Origin: CAISDA01 sp050258555
Lineage (GTDB): Bacteria > Bacteroidota > Ignavibacteria > UBA10030 > UBA8401
Assembly: GCA_050258555.1 (NCBI GenBank)
Contig: JBLMZA010000098.1
Span: 11,115-75,114, forward strand
DNA length: 64,000 bases
Direction of reading: 5' to 3'
Both the position numbers and the translations under genes were made by a program. Within the stretch, counting starts at the first letter, position 1. Each line of letters begins with the position of its first letter. Below the pieces are notes generated by a model. That model worked only from the letters and a program-made list of their open reading frames with translations, did no database searches and was not told the DNA's origin. Shown here in pieces: positions 26,927 through 34,285 of the stretch.

Positions 26927-28015
26927 ATGGAAATAGCACTCGTGTACAACTTGAAGAAGGAAGGATCAGAAGTCGCAGAGCCCGATCCGCAGCCTTCGAG
27001 TCAGAACATCGCAGATGTCAGCACGCAAGTTCGCTTCACTTCAACGAGCGCCGATGCGTACGCGGAATGGGACACGATCGAAACGATCACGGCCGTCCGC
27101 GACGCACTTGCCCTTCGACACAAAGTGACGATGATCGAAGCCGATGCAGATGCCTTCGAGAAGCTCCGCCGGACGCGCCCCGCGATGGTGTTCAATATCG
27201 CGGAAGGCCAATACGGCGTTTCGCGCGAAGCGCAGATCCCGGCAATCCTTGAGATGCTCAACATCCCGTATACCGGATCCGACGCACTGACGCTCGGCAT
27301 CTGTCTCGATAAATCCCGCGCCAAAGAAATTCTGTCCCACTACTCGATCCCGACGCCGAAATTTTCCGTCATCAGCCGCCTGAGCGAGCTTTCCGTTTCC
27401 GATCATCCGCTGCCCTGCATGGTGAAGCCGTTGTATGAAGGCTCAAGCAAAGGCATCTTCGACGCTTCGCTCGTCCGTACGGAAGCAGAGCTCATTGCGC
27501 AGGTCGAGCGCGTCACGAATGTCTACGGCCAGCCCGCCCTTGTCGAAGAGTTCCTTCCGGGACGCGAATTCACCGTGGCCATGCTCGGCAACGGCGATGA
27601 CGTGCGCGTCCTGCCCATCGTCGAAATCCGGTTCGGATCGCTGCCCGAGGGCGTCAATCCCATCTATTCGTACGAAGCGAAATGGATCTGGGACCAGGCG
27701 GACAACCCGCTGGATATTTTCGCCTGTCCGGCCCCGCTTGCGCCCGAACTTCAGGCCTCGATCGAGAAGCTCTGCCGCGACGCCTATCGGGTGCTTCGCT
27801 GCCGGGACTGGTCGCGCATCGATGTGCGCCTGGATGCGGAAGGCGAGCCCCATATTATCGAAATTAACCCTCTTCCGGGCATTTTGCCGAATCCGGAGGA
27901 GAATTCCTGCTACCCGAAGGCCGCGCGCGCTGCCGGGCTCTCCTACCAGGAGATGCTCAATGCCGTGCTCGATGCGGCCTGCCGGCGCTATCAGCTATCG
28001 GATGGAAACGCATGA
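26927..28015 (+). CDS. D-alanine-D-alanine ligase-like ATP-grasp enzyme (first of two)
   Basis: 362 residues of the Ddl-type ATP-grasp fold: a Rossmann-like N-terminal domain with FNIAEG, then the ATP lysine K167 in MVKPLYEGSSKG. The grasp hinge is ALVEEFLPGREF, and the metal-binding E312/N314 lie in HIIEINPLPGILPN. The family joins two amino acids through an acyl-phosphate. It probably is not the cell-wall Ddl: a second diverged copy follows directly (ATGA overlap), and GNAT and kamA genes complete the operon. The substrate loop region (about 225-250, with EAKWIW) differs from Ddl. Peptide bond formation is the inferred activity. Confidence 0.82.
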   Translation: MEIALVYNLKKEGSEVAEPDPQPSSQNIADVSTQVRFTSTSADAYAEWDTIETITAVRDALALRHKVTMIEADADAFEKLRRTRPAMVFNIAEGQYGVSREAQIPAILEMLNIPYTGSDALTLGICLDKSRAKEILSHYSIPTPKFSVISRLSELSVSDHPLPCMVKPLYEGSSKGIFDASLVRTEAELIAQVERVTNVYGQPALVEEFLPGREFTVAMLGNGDDVRVLPIVEIRFGSLPEGVNPIYSYEAKWIWDQADNPLDIFACPAPLAPELQASIEKLCRDAYRVLRCRDWSRIDVRLDAEGEPHIIEINPLPGILPNPEENSCYPKAARAAGLSYQEMLNAVLDAACRRYQLSDGNA

Positions 28016-29112
28016 AAGACCAGCTCCACGTCTCTATTATATATAACGAGCCTGTCGTTTCGACCGATGGCGGTCCCCGCTACGTTTCGGAAACAGGGGT
28101 GCTGGAGACGACCGGCTCCTATGAGGCGGCGCACGAGGCCGGACTGATCGACATGTCGGAAGTGGGCGTCCTCGAACAGAAGGAAGACATCGAAAGCGCG
28201 CTCAAGCTTCTGGGCTACCGCACGACGATCTTCAATGTGACCAACGACATCAACCGGTTCATGGAATTTTTGCGCGACGAGCGCCCCGATGTCGTCTTCA
28301 ACATGGTCGAAAGCCTTGGCGACCAGGCCATACACGAAATGCACGTGGCCGGCATGTATGAACTGCTGCAGATCGCCTACACGGGCGCCGGTCCGATGAC
28401 GCTGGGCACGTGTCTGAACAAGGCGCGCACCAAGCAGATTCTCGCCTATCACGGCATCATGACGCCGAAATTCTTTTTGACGGAAACCGGAGCCGACTGC
28501 GCCGAGAAATCGCGCGCGCTGTCCTATCCGATGATCGTGAAGCCGGCCCTGGAGGATGCGAGCGTCGGCATCGACAACGCGTCGATCGTCTATACGGCTG
28601 AAGCGCTCGCAGAGCGCGTGCGCTATGTCATCGCGAAGTTCGAACAGCCCGCCCTTGTCGAGGAATACATCGAGGGCCGCGAGCTCAATGTGGCCATTCT
28701 CGGCGACCGCACGCCCGAAGTGCTGCCGATTTCCGAGATCGATTTTTCGGCGCTGCCTGAGGAGATGCCGAAGATCGTGACCTATAACGCGAAGTGGATG
28801 CACAATACGCCGGAGTTCCACGGCACCGTCGGCAAATGTCCGGCTGTGCTGCCGCAGGATGTCGAATCGCGCGTGAAGACGATGGCGCTCGAGGCCTTCC
28901 AGATCATGGGATGCCGCGACTATGCGCGCGTGGATATACGGCTCTCGGCGCAGAACGTGCCGTATGTGATCGAAGTCAACCCGAATCCGGATATCTCGCA
29001 CGATGCCGGGTTCATGCGCTCGGCCAAGACATCGGGCCGCACGTTCTCGGACGTCATACAGACGATCATCGAATGCGCGGTGGCGCGGCATCGTCTTTCA
29101 AAGCCGCTATGA
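28012..29112 (+). CDS. D-alanine-D-alanine ligase-like ATP-grasp enzyme (second of two)
   Basis: 366 residues, a diverged paralogue of the preceding gene. The ATP lysine K177 is in MIVKPALEDASVG, the hinge is ALVEEYIEGRELN, and the metal-binding E321/N323 are in YVIEVNPNPDIS. The Ddl-like Ser-Ser-x-Gly loop is replaced by DASVG, and the usual PLPG after the metal residues is PNPD, so its acceptor pocket probably differs from that of its neighbour. It overlaps both neighbours by four bases (ATGA), which ties it to one coupled operon. One ligase may activate a donor and the other extend it; that split is inference. Confidence 0.82.
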   Translation: MKDQLHVSIIYNEPVVSTDGGPRYVSETGVLETTGSYEAAHEAGLIDMSEVGVLEQKEDIESALKLLGYRTTIFNVTNDINRFMEFLRDERPDVVFNMVESLGDQAIHEMHVAGMYELLQIAYTGAGPMTLGTCLNKARTKQILAYHGIMTPKFFLTETGADCAEKSRALSYPMIVKPALEDASVGIDNASIVYTAEALAERVRYVIAKFEQPALVEEYIEGRELNVAILGDRTPEVLPISEIDFSALPEEMPKIVTYNAKWMHNTPEFHGTVGKCPAVLPQDVESRVKTMALEAFQIMGCRDYARVDIRLSAQNVPYVIEVNPNPDISHDAGFMRSAKTSGRTFSDVIQTIIECAVARHRLSKPL

Positions 29113-29591
29113 TGATCCGCGCATTGAAGCCGGACGACCGTCCTGTGCTCGTGGATATTCTGGGGAGAACCGGGGTGTTCTCCGATGAAGAGCTCGCAAT
29201 CGCACTCGAGCTCATGGATGCGGCGATAGACAATCCCGCACAGAAAGATTATGTGTTCTTCGTCGCGGCGGATGAGGCGGACATTGCCGAAGGATATGTC
29301 TGCATCGGGCCGACGCCGGCGACGAAGGGAACGTTCGATTTGTATTGGATCGCCATCGATCCGCTGCGCTACGGAAAAGGCGCAGCATCCCGGCTCATGA
29401 AGGCTGCGGAAGACTATATCTGCGCTCACGGCGGCACGCTCGTGATCGTCGAAACATCATCGACGCCGAAGTACGACCGCACGCGCGCATTTTATTGCAA
29501 GGAAGGATACGCCGAGCTGGCGCGTATCCGGCAGTACTACAAACCGGATGATGACCTGGTCATCTTCGGCAAATATTTTCCAACTACATAA
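29109..29591 (+). CDS. GNAT family N-acetyltransferase of the ATP-grasp/kamA operon
   Basis: 160 residues from ATG 29109, overlapping the stop of the second ligase as ATGA. The acetyl-CoA loop is DPLRYGKGAASRLMKAAE, and a C-terminal TRAFYCKEGYAELARI follows the GNAT pattern. In N-epsilon-acetyl-beta-lysine synthesis a lysine 2,3-aminomutase (AblA) works with an acetyltransferase (AblB). This GNAT next to a KamA could play a similar part, but it is shorter than typical AblB and I cannot call it an orthologue. Confidence 0.8.
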   Translation: MMIRALKPDDRPVLVDILGRTGVFSDEELAIALELMDAAIDNPAQKDYVFFVAADEADIAEGYVCIGPTPATKGTFDLYWIAIDPLRYGKGAASRLMKAAEDYICAHGGTLVIVETSSTPKYDRTRAFYCKEGYAELARIRQYYKPDDDLVIFGKYFPTT

Positions 29592-29603
29592 GGCTCGTTG
29601 TTT

Positions 29604-30755
29604 ATGGAACTCTGGCAAGAGATGCTGCGCGCGAGCGTGGACAGCGGAAAAGATTTGGTCGAACGCTTCGGATTCGACACTGGTCTTGCCGACAAGCTGA
29701 ATTCCTTATTTCATATACGCATCAACCCGTACTACCTCAGTCTGATCCGCTTTCCCGGCGATCCGATCTGGAAGCAGTGCATTCCCGACGCCAAGGAGCT
29801 GGAAGAGGACAACCTCCCGGCCGACCCCCTGAACGAAGAAGGCGATTCGCCGGTGCCCTCGATCACGCACCGGTATCCGGACCGCGTGCTCTTTCTGACG
29901 ACGAGCCAGTGCTCGATGTACTGCCGCTTCTGCACGCGCAAGCGCAAGGTGGGGGATTCGGGCAAGATCAGCATGAAATACATACAGACCGGACTCGACT
30001 ACATCGCGGCGCATCCCGAAATCCGCGACGTGATCCTCTCGGGCGGCGATCCGTTGATGCTCACCGACTCGAATCTGGAAAAGATCCTCTCCGGGCTCCG
30101 GGCGATTCCTCATGTCGAGATCATCCGCATCGGCACCAAGATGCCGTGCGTGCTTCCGATGCGCATCACGAAGAAGCTCACGAACATGCTCCGGAAGTAC
30201 CATCCGCTCTACGTCAACACGCACTTCAACCATCCATGGGAATGCACGGCGGAGGCGAAAAAGGCCTGCGAGATGCTTGCCGATGCGGGCATTCCGGTGG
30301 GCAACCAGGCCGTGCTGATGAAGGGCGTCAACGACGACCCCGATGTCATGCTCGAGCTCATGCGCAAGCTCCTGGTCATGCGCGTGAAGCCGTACTATCT
30401 CTACCAGGCCGACATCACCAAGGGCGCCAATCACTTCCGCACACCCGTCAGCGTGGGGCTCGACATCATGGACAAGCTCCGGGGCCACACCTCGGGCCTT
30501 GCGATCCCGAACTACGTGATCGACGCTCCCGGAGGCGGCGGCAAGATCCCGCTTCTGCCGCAGTACGTGCTGGGGCGCAACGGCAACAACATCATCATGC
30601 GCAACTACAAGTACGATATCTATCAATACCCAGACATCGAGGAGGAGGAGCAGGCGCCCGAATCGCAGATGGAAAAGAAATACCTGCGCAAACGCAAGCG
30701 TCCGGCGCACAAGAAGACATACCAGCCGGAACAGCAGCAGGCCGAATCGAAATAA
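29604..30755 (+). CDS. kamA: KamA family radical SAM protein, lysine 2,3-aminomutase type
   Basis: 383 residues from ATG 29604 (TTG 29598 is also possible). The radical SAM cluster cysteines C103, C107 and C110 are in CSMYCRFC. The PLP lysine is K314 in DAPGGGGK. The two aspartates that bind the alpha- and epsilon-amino groups of lysine in characterised lysine 2,3-aminomutase correspond to D270 (ADITKG) and D307 (VIDAPG), so lysine to beta-lysine is the likely reaction. A lysine/glutamine-rich basic tail (about 350-383) is unusual. It is the last gene of the ATP-grasp operon and ends at a strong terminator. No beta-lysine degradation genes are near, which argues for a biosynthetic role. Confidence 0.85.
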   Translation: MELWQEMLRASVDSGKDLVERFGFDTGLADKLNSLFHIRINPYYLSLIRFPGDPIWKQCIPDAKELEEDNLPADPLNEEGDSPVPSITHRYPDRVLFLTTSQCSMYCRFCTRKRKVGDSGKISMKYIQTGLDYIAAHPEIRDVILSGGDPLMLTDSNLEKILSGLRAIPHVEIIRIGTKMPCVLPMRITKKLTNMLRKYHPLYVNTHFNHPWECTAEAKKACEMLADAGIPVGNQAVLMKGVNDDPDVMLELMRKLLVMRVKPYYLYQADITKGANHFRTPVSVGLDIMDKLRGHTSGLAIPNYVIDAPGGGGKIPLLPQYVLGRNGNNIIMRNYKYDIYQYPDIEEEEQAPESQMEKKYLRKRKRPAHKKTYQPEQQQAESK

Positions 30756-30768
30756 GCAGCACCGAAAG

Positions 30769-30796
30769 AAAAAATCCCGCTCCGGCGGGATTTTTT
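30769..30796 (+). terminator. Bidirectional rho-independent terminator after kamA
   Basis: A perfect 12-bp stem with arms 30769-30780 and 30785-30796 and a TCCG tetraloop. The flanking A6 and T6 are part of the stem, and the T-run continues on the + strand. One of the clearest terminators in the window. Confidence 0.88.
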
Positions 30797-30878
30797 CTTG
30801 GGGAAAGATTTTATATATTTACTCTCATAACCACACTGCTACTCAACTGTCACTTCAAGGGGGAGTTCAAACACTACT

Positions 30879-32180
30879 ATGAAAAATTCACTGCTCGAGA
30901 AGATCGACACCAAGGAATTCGTCGTCGGCGTCATTGGCCTGGGGTATGTGGGGCTTCCGTTGAACCTGTGCTATGTGGAAAAGGGCTTCCGCTCGATCGG
31001 TTTCGACATCGACGCTTCGAAAGTCAGCGCGCTGGAAGCCGGCCGGTCCTATATCAAGCATATCCCGCCCGGACGCATCGATGCGGCGAACAAATCGGGA
31101 CTCTTCTGCGTGACGACCGATTTCGCCCGGCTCACAGAATGCGATGCCGTATTGATCGCCGTTCCGACGCCGTTGAACAAGAACCGCGAGCCGGAAATGG
31201 AATACATCGTCTCGACCTGCGAGGCGATCGCGCCGCATCTGCGCAAAGGGCAGCTCATTGTGCTCGAGTCGACGACGTATCCCGGCACGACCGAAGAAGT
31301 GATGATTCCAATTCTTGAAAAAAGCGGACTCAAGGCTGATCAGGACTTCTATGTCGCCTTCTCTCCCGAACGGGAGGATCCGAATAATCCCAGCTACCGC
31401 ACGGAGACGATTCCGAAGGTGGTCGGCTCGACCTCTCCCGACGGCCTGGAAGTGGCCGACAAGCTCTACCAGCAGATCGTCGTGCGCACGGTGCCCGTGT
31501 CAAGCGCCGGCGCGGCCGAGGCCACGAAGCTTGTGGAAAACATCTTCCGCGCCGTCAATATCGCCCTGGTCAACGAGCTGAAGATGACATTCATGAAGAT
31601 GGGCATCGACGTCTGGGAAGTGATCGATGCCGCATCGACGAAGCCCTTCGGCTTCATGCCCTTTTATCCCGGTCCGGGGCTCGGCGGGCACTGCATCCCG
31701 ATCGATCCGTTCTACCTGACCTGGAAGGCGCGCGAGTTCGGCGTCACAACGAAGTTCATCGAGCTGGCAGGAGAGATCAATACGGCGATGCCCGATTTCG
31801 TGGTGCACCGCGTGATGGAAGTCCTGAATGAATTCGGCAAGCCGCTCAAGGGCGCCAAGGTGCTCGTTCTGGGTCTGGCCTATAAGGCCAATGTCGACGA
31901 TATGAGAGAGTCTCCGACGTTCATGCTCATGGAAAAGCTCGAGGAAAAAGGCGCGATCGTTTCCTATAACGATCCCTACATTCCTGTTGTGACGCCGACC
32001 CGGGAGCATGCGCACTTCACCGGCCGCACGAGCCATGAGATCACGGGCGAGTACGACCTCATCCTCATCTCGACGGCGCACAACGAGTACAAGGAAATTG
32101 ATTTCACGAAATTCGGCATTCCGGTCGTCGACACGCGCAATGCCGTGAAGCAGAAGCATGCCCTTGTTTTCAAGGCATGA
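30879..32180 (+). CDS. Nucleotide-sugar (UDP-GlcNAc/UDP-glucose-type) 6-dehydrogenase
   Basis: 433 residues of the UDP-glucose/GDP-mannose dehydrogenase family, which oxidises the C6 alcohol of a nucleotide sugar to the uronic acid with 2 NAD+. The N-terminal Rossmann loop is GVIGLGYVGLP, the middle lysine region is STKPFGFMPFYPGPGLGGH, and the catalytic cysteine is in GGHCIPIDP. The C-terminal domain has LGLAYKANVDDMRESP. The GHCIPIDPFYLTWKA form resembles WbpA/TviB-type UDP-N-acetylglucosamine 6-dehydrogenases. It would feed capsule or O-antigen synthesis, but no glycosyltransferases are adjacent. Confidence 0.88.
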   Translation: MKNSLLEKIDTKEFVVGVIGLGYVGLPLNLCYVEKGFRSIGFDIDASKVSALEAGRSYIKHIPPGRIDAANKSGLFCVTTDFARLTECDAVLIAVPTPLNKNREPEMEYIVSTCEAIAPHLRKGQLIVLESTTYPGTTEEVMIPILEKSGLKADQDFYVAFSPEREDPNNPSYRTETIPKVVGSTSPDGLEVADKLYQQIVVRTVPVSSAGAAEATKLVENIFRAVNIALVNELKMTFMKMGIDVWEVIDAASTKPFGFMPFYPGPGLGGHCIPIDPFYLTWKAREFGVTTKFIELAGEINTAMPDFVVHRVMEVLNEFGKPLKGAKVLVLGLAYKANVDDMRESPTFMLMEKLEEKGAIVSYNDPYIPVVTPTREHAHFTGRTSHEITGEYDLILISTAHNEYKEIDFTKFGIPVVDTRNAVKQKHALVFKA

Positions 32181-32223
32181 GTCCGTCGGCACGGAAACAG
32201 GAACAACTTAACGAGGCACTCGT

Positions 32224-32553
32224 ATGAAAATCATGACCATCATCGCTGCTTTCCTCTTCACGCTTTCTGTGCGCGTGTGCGCCGGCGAAATCTTCGGCGC
32301 CATCTCGGAAGGCGAGAAGGCGGTGGGCGAAAAAATCAAAGTGGAAGTGGCGGCATCGGGAAAATCCTATGCGGCCGAAACGGATAAGAACGGTTCCTAC
32401 CGCCTTTTTGTTAAAGAGAAGGGAAAATGCACATTCACCGTCCATTACAAGGACCAGTCAGTCTCGACCGAGTGCTTTTCATATGATCGCTCGATGCGCT
32501 ACGACTGGCTTCTTGAATTGAAAGACGGCAAATACCAACTGAAGCGGAAATAA
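32224..32553 (+). CDS. Small secreted protein with a CarboxypepD-regulatory-like/Ig-like fold
   Basis: 109 residues with a signal peptide (MKIMTIIAAFLFTLSVRVCA). The mature part of about 90 residues has the pattern of a small beta-sandwich such as the carboxypeptidase-regulatory-like domain (EKIKVEVAASGKSYAAETDKN then GSYRLF). No enzymatic motif is seen. It stands between the nucleotide-sugar dehydrogenase and a membrane-anchored protein and is 5 bases from the latter, so those two are likely cotranscribed. Function unknown. Confidence 0.65.
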   Translation: MKIMTIIAAFLFTLSVRVCAGEIFGAISEGEKAVGEKIKVEVAASGKSYAAETDKNGSYRLFVKEKGKCTFTVHYKDQSVSTECFSYDRSMRYDWLLELKDGKYQLKRK

Positions 32554-32558
32554 CCGTC

Positions 32559-33491
32559 ATGGACGAACCCGAGAAGAAACGGGATATCTGGGAGAAAGTC
32601 GCGCTCATTTTCCAGGCGGGCGGGGGCATCATCACGGCCGTCACGGTGGCCGTGATCGGCTTCATCGGCTCCAACTATCTGAAGGAGCGCGAGCTGGCCG
32701 ACATGCAGTCGCGCGAGCGCATGCAGGCGTCCGAATCGAACGTGCGTATCTACACCGAGCTCATGAGCAAGCGCGAAGAGGCCGAAAGCTCTCTGAGGAA
32801 GGACATGTTCGTCTCGATCATCTCCACGTTTCTCCGCCCGGGCCAGGCCAATATCGACGAGCGCGTGCTGAACCTCGAGCTGCTGGCATACAACTTCCAC
32901 GAGTCGCTCAATCTGAAGCCGCTCTTTATCTATCTGCAGAAACAGATCAGGAAGGCTCCGGAAGATCAGCGCCGGGATTATGAAAGCCGGCTTGTTACGG
33001 TGGCCCGCGAGATCACGCACAAGCAGATGCTCGTGCTGGAAAGCGCCGGGGCGAAAGCCGACCGGTTCATCGATCTGGCGGAACTCAAGAAGACCCCGGG
33101 CGGCATCGTCCTTGAGGATGCGACGCTGAAGTTCGACGAGCATCCGCGGCACTTCTCGATCGTTGCACTTCAGGCCGATACGAAGACGCATGAGCTCAAG
33201 GTCCGGCTCGAGATCCGCAGCATCGTCGATTCGACGCAGCAGCCGGAATTCAACTCGGTCGAATTCTGGGTGGGACCGTTCGACTTCCCGATGATCGACA
33301 ACACGCGCCTCTCGAACGACCAGCGCTGCGCGATCGTGCTCAACGCATTCGACACCGAAAGCGCCGATATCACGCTGGTCTTCTTCCCGGGCGCTTATGC
33401 GAGCCTGAAGGAGAAGCCGTACTACCAGGAGGTGGTGGCCAATCTGATGAAGACGAACGAACAGATGCAGCAGCGACTGAGAGAAAAATAA
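32559..33491 (+). CDS. Membrane-anchored hypothetical protein
   Basis: 310 residues that I do not recognise. One hydrophobic helix near the N-terminus (about 17-37, AGGGIITAVTVAVIGFIG) is followed by a charged helical segment and two likely beta-rich parts, ending in a helical tail. The start context is close to the preceding secreted protein gene. The protein probably sits in the inner membrane with most of the chain on one side. No catalytic motif is visible. Confidence 0.6.
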   Translation: MDEPEKKRDIWEKVALIFQAGGGIITAVTVAVIGFIGSNYLKERELADMQSRERMQASESNVRIYTELMSKREEAESSLRKDMFVSIISTFLRPGQANIDERVLNLELLAYNFHESLNLKPLFIYLQKQIRKAPEDQRRDYESRLVTVAREITHKQMLVLESAGAKADRFIDLAELKKTPGGIVLEDATLKFDEHPRHFSIVALQADTKTHELKVRLEIRSIVDSTQQPEFNSVEFWVGPFDFPMIDNTRLSNDQRCAIVLNAFDTESADITLVFFPGAYASLKEKPYYQEVVANLMKTNEQMQQRLREK

Positions 33492-33539
33492 CAGACACAC
33501 ATACACACGACGAAGCAATCATTGATGGAGGCTTGACAC

Positions 33540-34226
33540 ATGAAAAAACTACTGACATTGCTGACACTTCTGCTTGTTACGGCCGGATCGCTCTCTGCCC
33601 AGGACTTCCGTCCGGCGGTCCGTTCGGGCGCGCGTTCGCTGAATTTCACATTCGGCGGATTCGGCGCGTTCGGCATCGCCGGCGCCGGCGTGAGCGGCGG
33701 ACTCGGCGTTTCCTACTTCGCTTCGAGCGACGTCGCATACCGGCTCGGACTGCAGGCGGTCTATAACAAGACGACGCAGCCGTGGACGGATGCGGCTCCC
33801 GGCTCCGAAGGGTCGACGTCGAATTTCGGTCTCGGCCTTGGCGTCGATTATCTCATGTATATGAGCGGCATGACCTCGCGCGTGCGGCCGTATTGGGGCG
33901 TGGGCGTGAATGTCATCTACAATACGTCGAGCGTGAAGCCGCCTGTGGCGCTTTCGGCCGGCACGGGCACGCTCATTGAAACGCGCAACGGCAGCGACAA
34001 CGACGGACTCACGTTCGGCGTGGGCGGCATTTTGGGCGCGGAATTTTTCCTCTATCCCGAACTGAGCCTCTCGGCCGAATACGATCTCAATCTGCTTTCG
34101 CTCACCTCGCGCGCCGATCGCACGCTGGTGCGCAAGAACTCTCCCGACTTCACCGTGAAGCAGGGAAGCGCGATGCAGATTCTGGGCTTCGGCGCCGCCG
34201 GCGCGACCGTTCACATCTACTTTTAA
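33540..34226 (+). CDS. Outer-membrane beta-barrel protein
   Basis: 228 residues with a signal peptide (MKKLLTLLTLLLVTAGSLSAQ) after a GGAGG ribosome-binding site. The mature part has alternating aromatic/glycine strands (YFASSDVAYRLGLQAVYN, FGLGLGVDYLMYMSG) and ends in a hydrophobic strand with terminal phenylalanine (TVHIYF), the usual beta-barrel signal for outer-membrane insertion. The size suits an 8-stranded barrel. The role is unknown. Confidence 0.75.
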   Translation: MKKLLTLLTLLLVTAGSLSAQDFRPAVRSGARSLNFTFGGFGAFGIAGAGVSGGLGVSYFASSDVAYRLGLQAVYNKTTQPWTDAAPGSEGSTSNFGLGLGVDYLMYMSGMTSRVRPYWGVGVNVIYNTSSVKPPVALSAGTGTLIETRNGSDNDGLTFGVGGILGAEFFLYPELSLSAEYDLNLLSLTSRADRTLVRKNSPDFTVKQGSAMQILGFGAAGATVHIYF

Positions 34227-34250
34227 GACATATGGGTGAAGCATACAGGT

Positions 34251-34273
34251 GGGGCGAAGCACTGCTTCGCCCC
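34251..34273. terminator. GGGGCGAA-type hairpin between convergent genes
   Basis: GGGGCGAAGC-ACT-GCTTCGCCCC is a perfect 10-bp stem between the barrel gene (+) and hydA (-), where it could stop both. It has the same core as the hairpin at 4574-4596. Confidence 0.6.
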
Positions 34274-34285
34274 TTTCCCTATCTA

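Noticed and set aside
26927..29112. Cell-wall D-Ala-D-Ala ligases
   Set aside because: Two diverged copies in tandem with GNAT and kamA, and no mur genes around; a peptidoglycan role is unlikely though not excluded.
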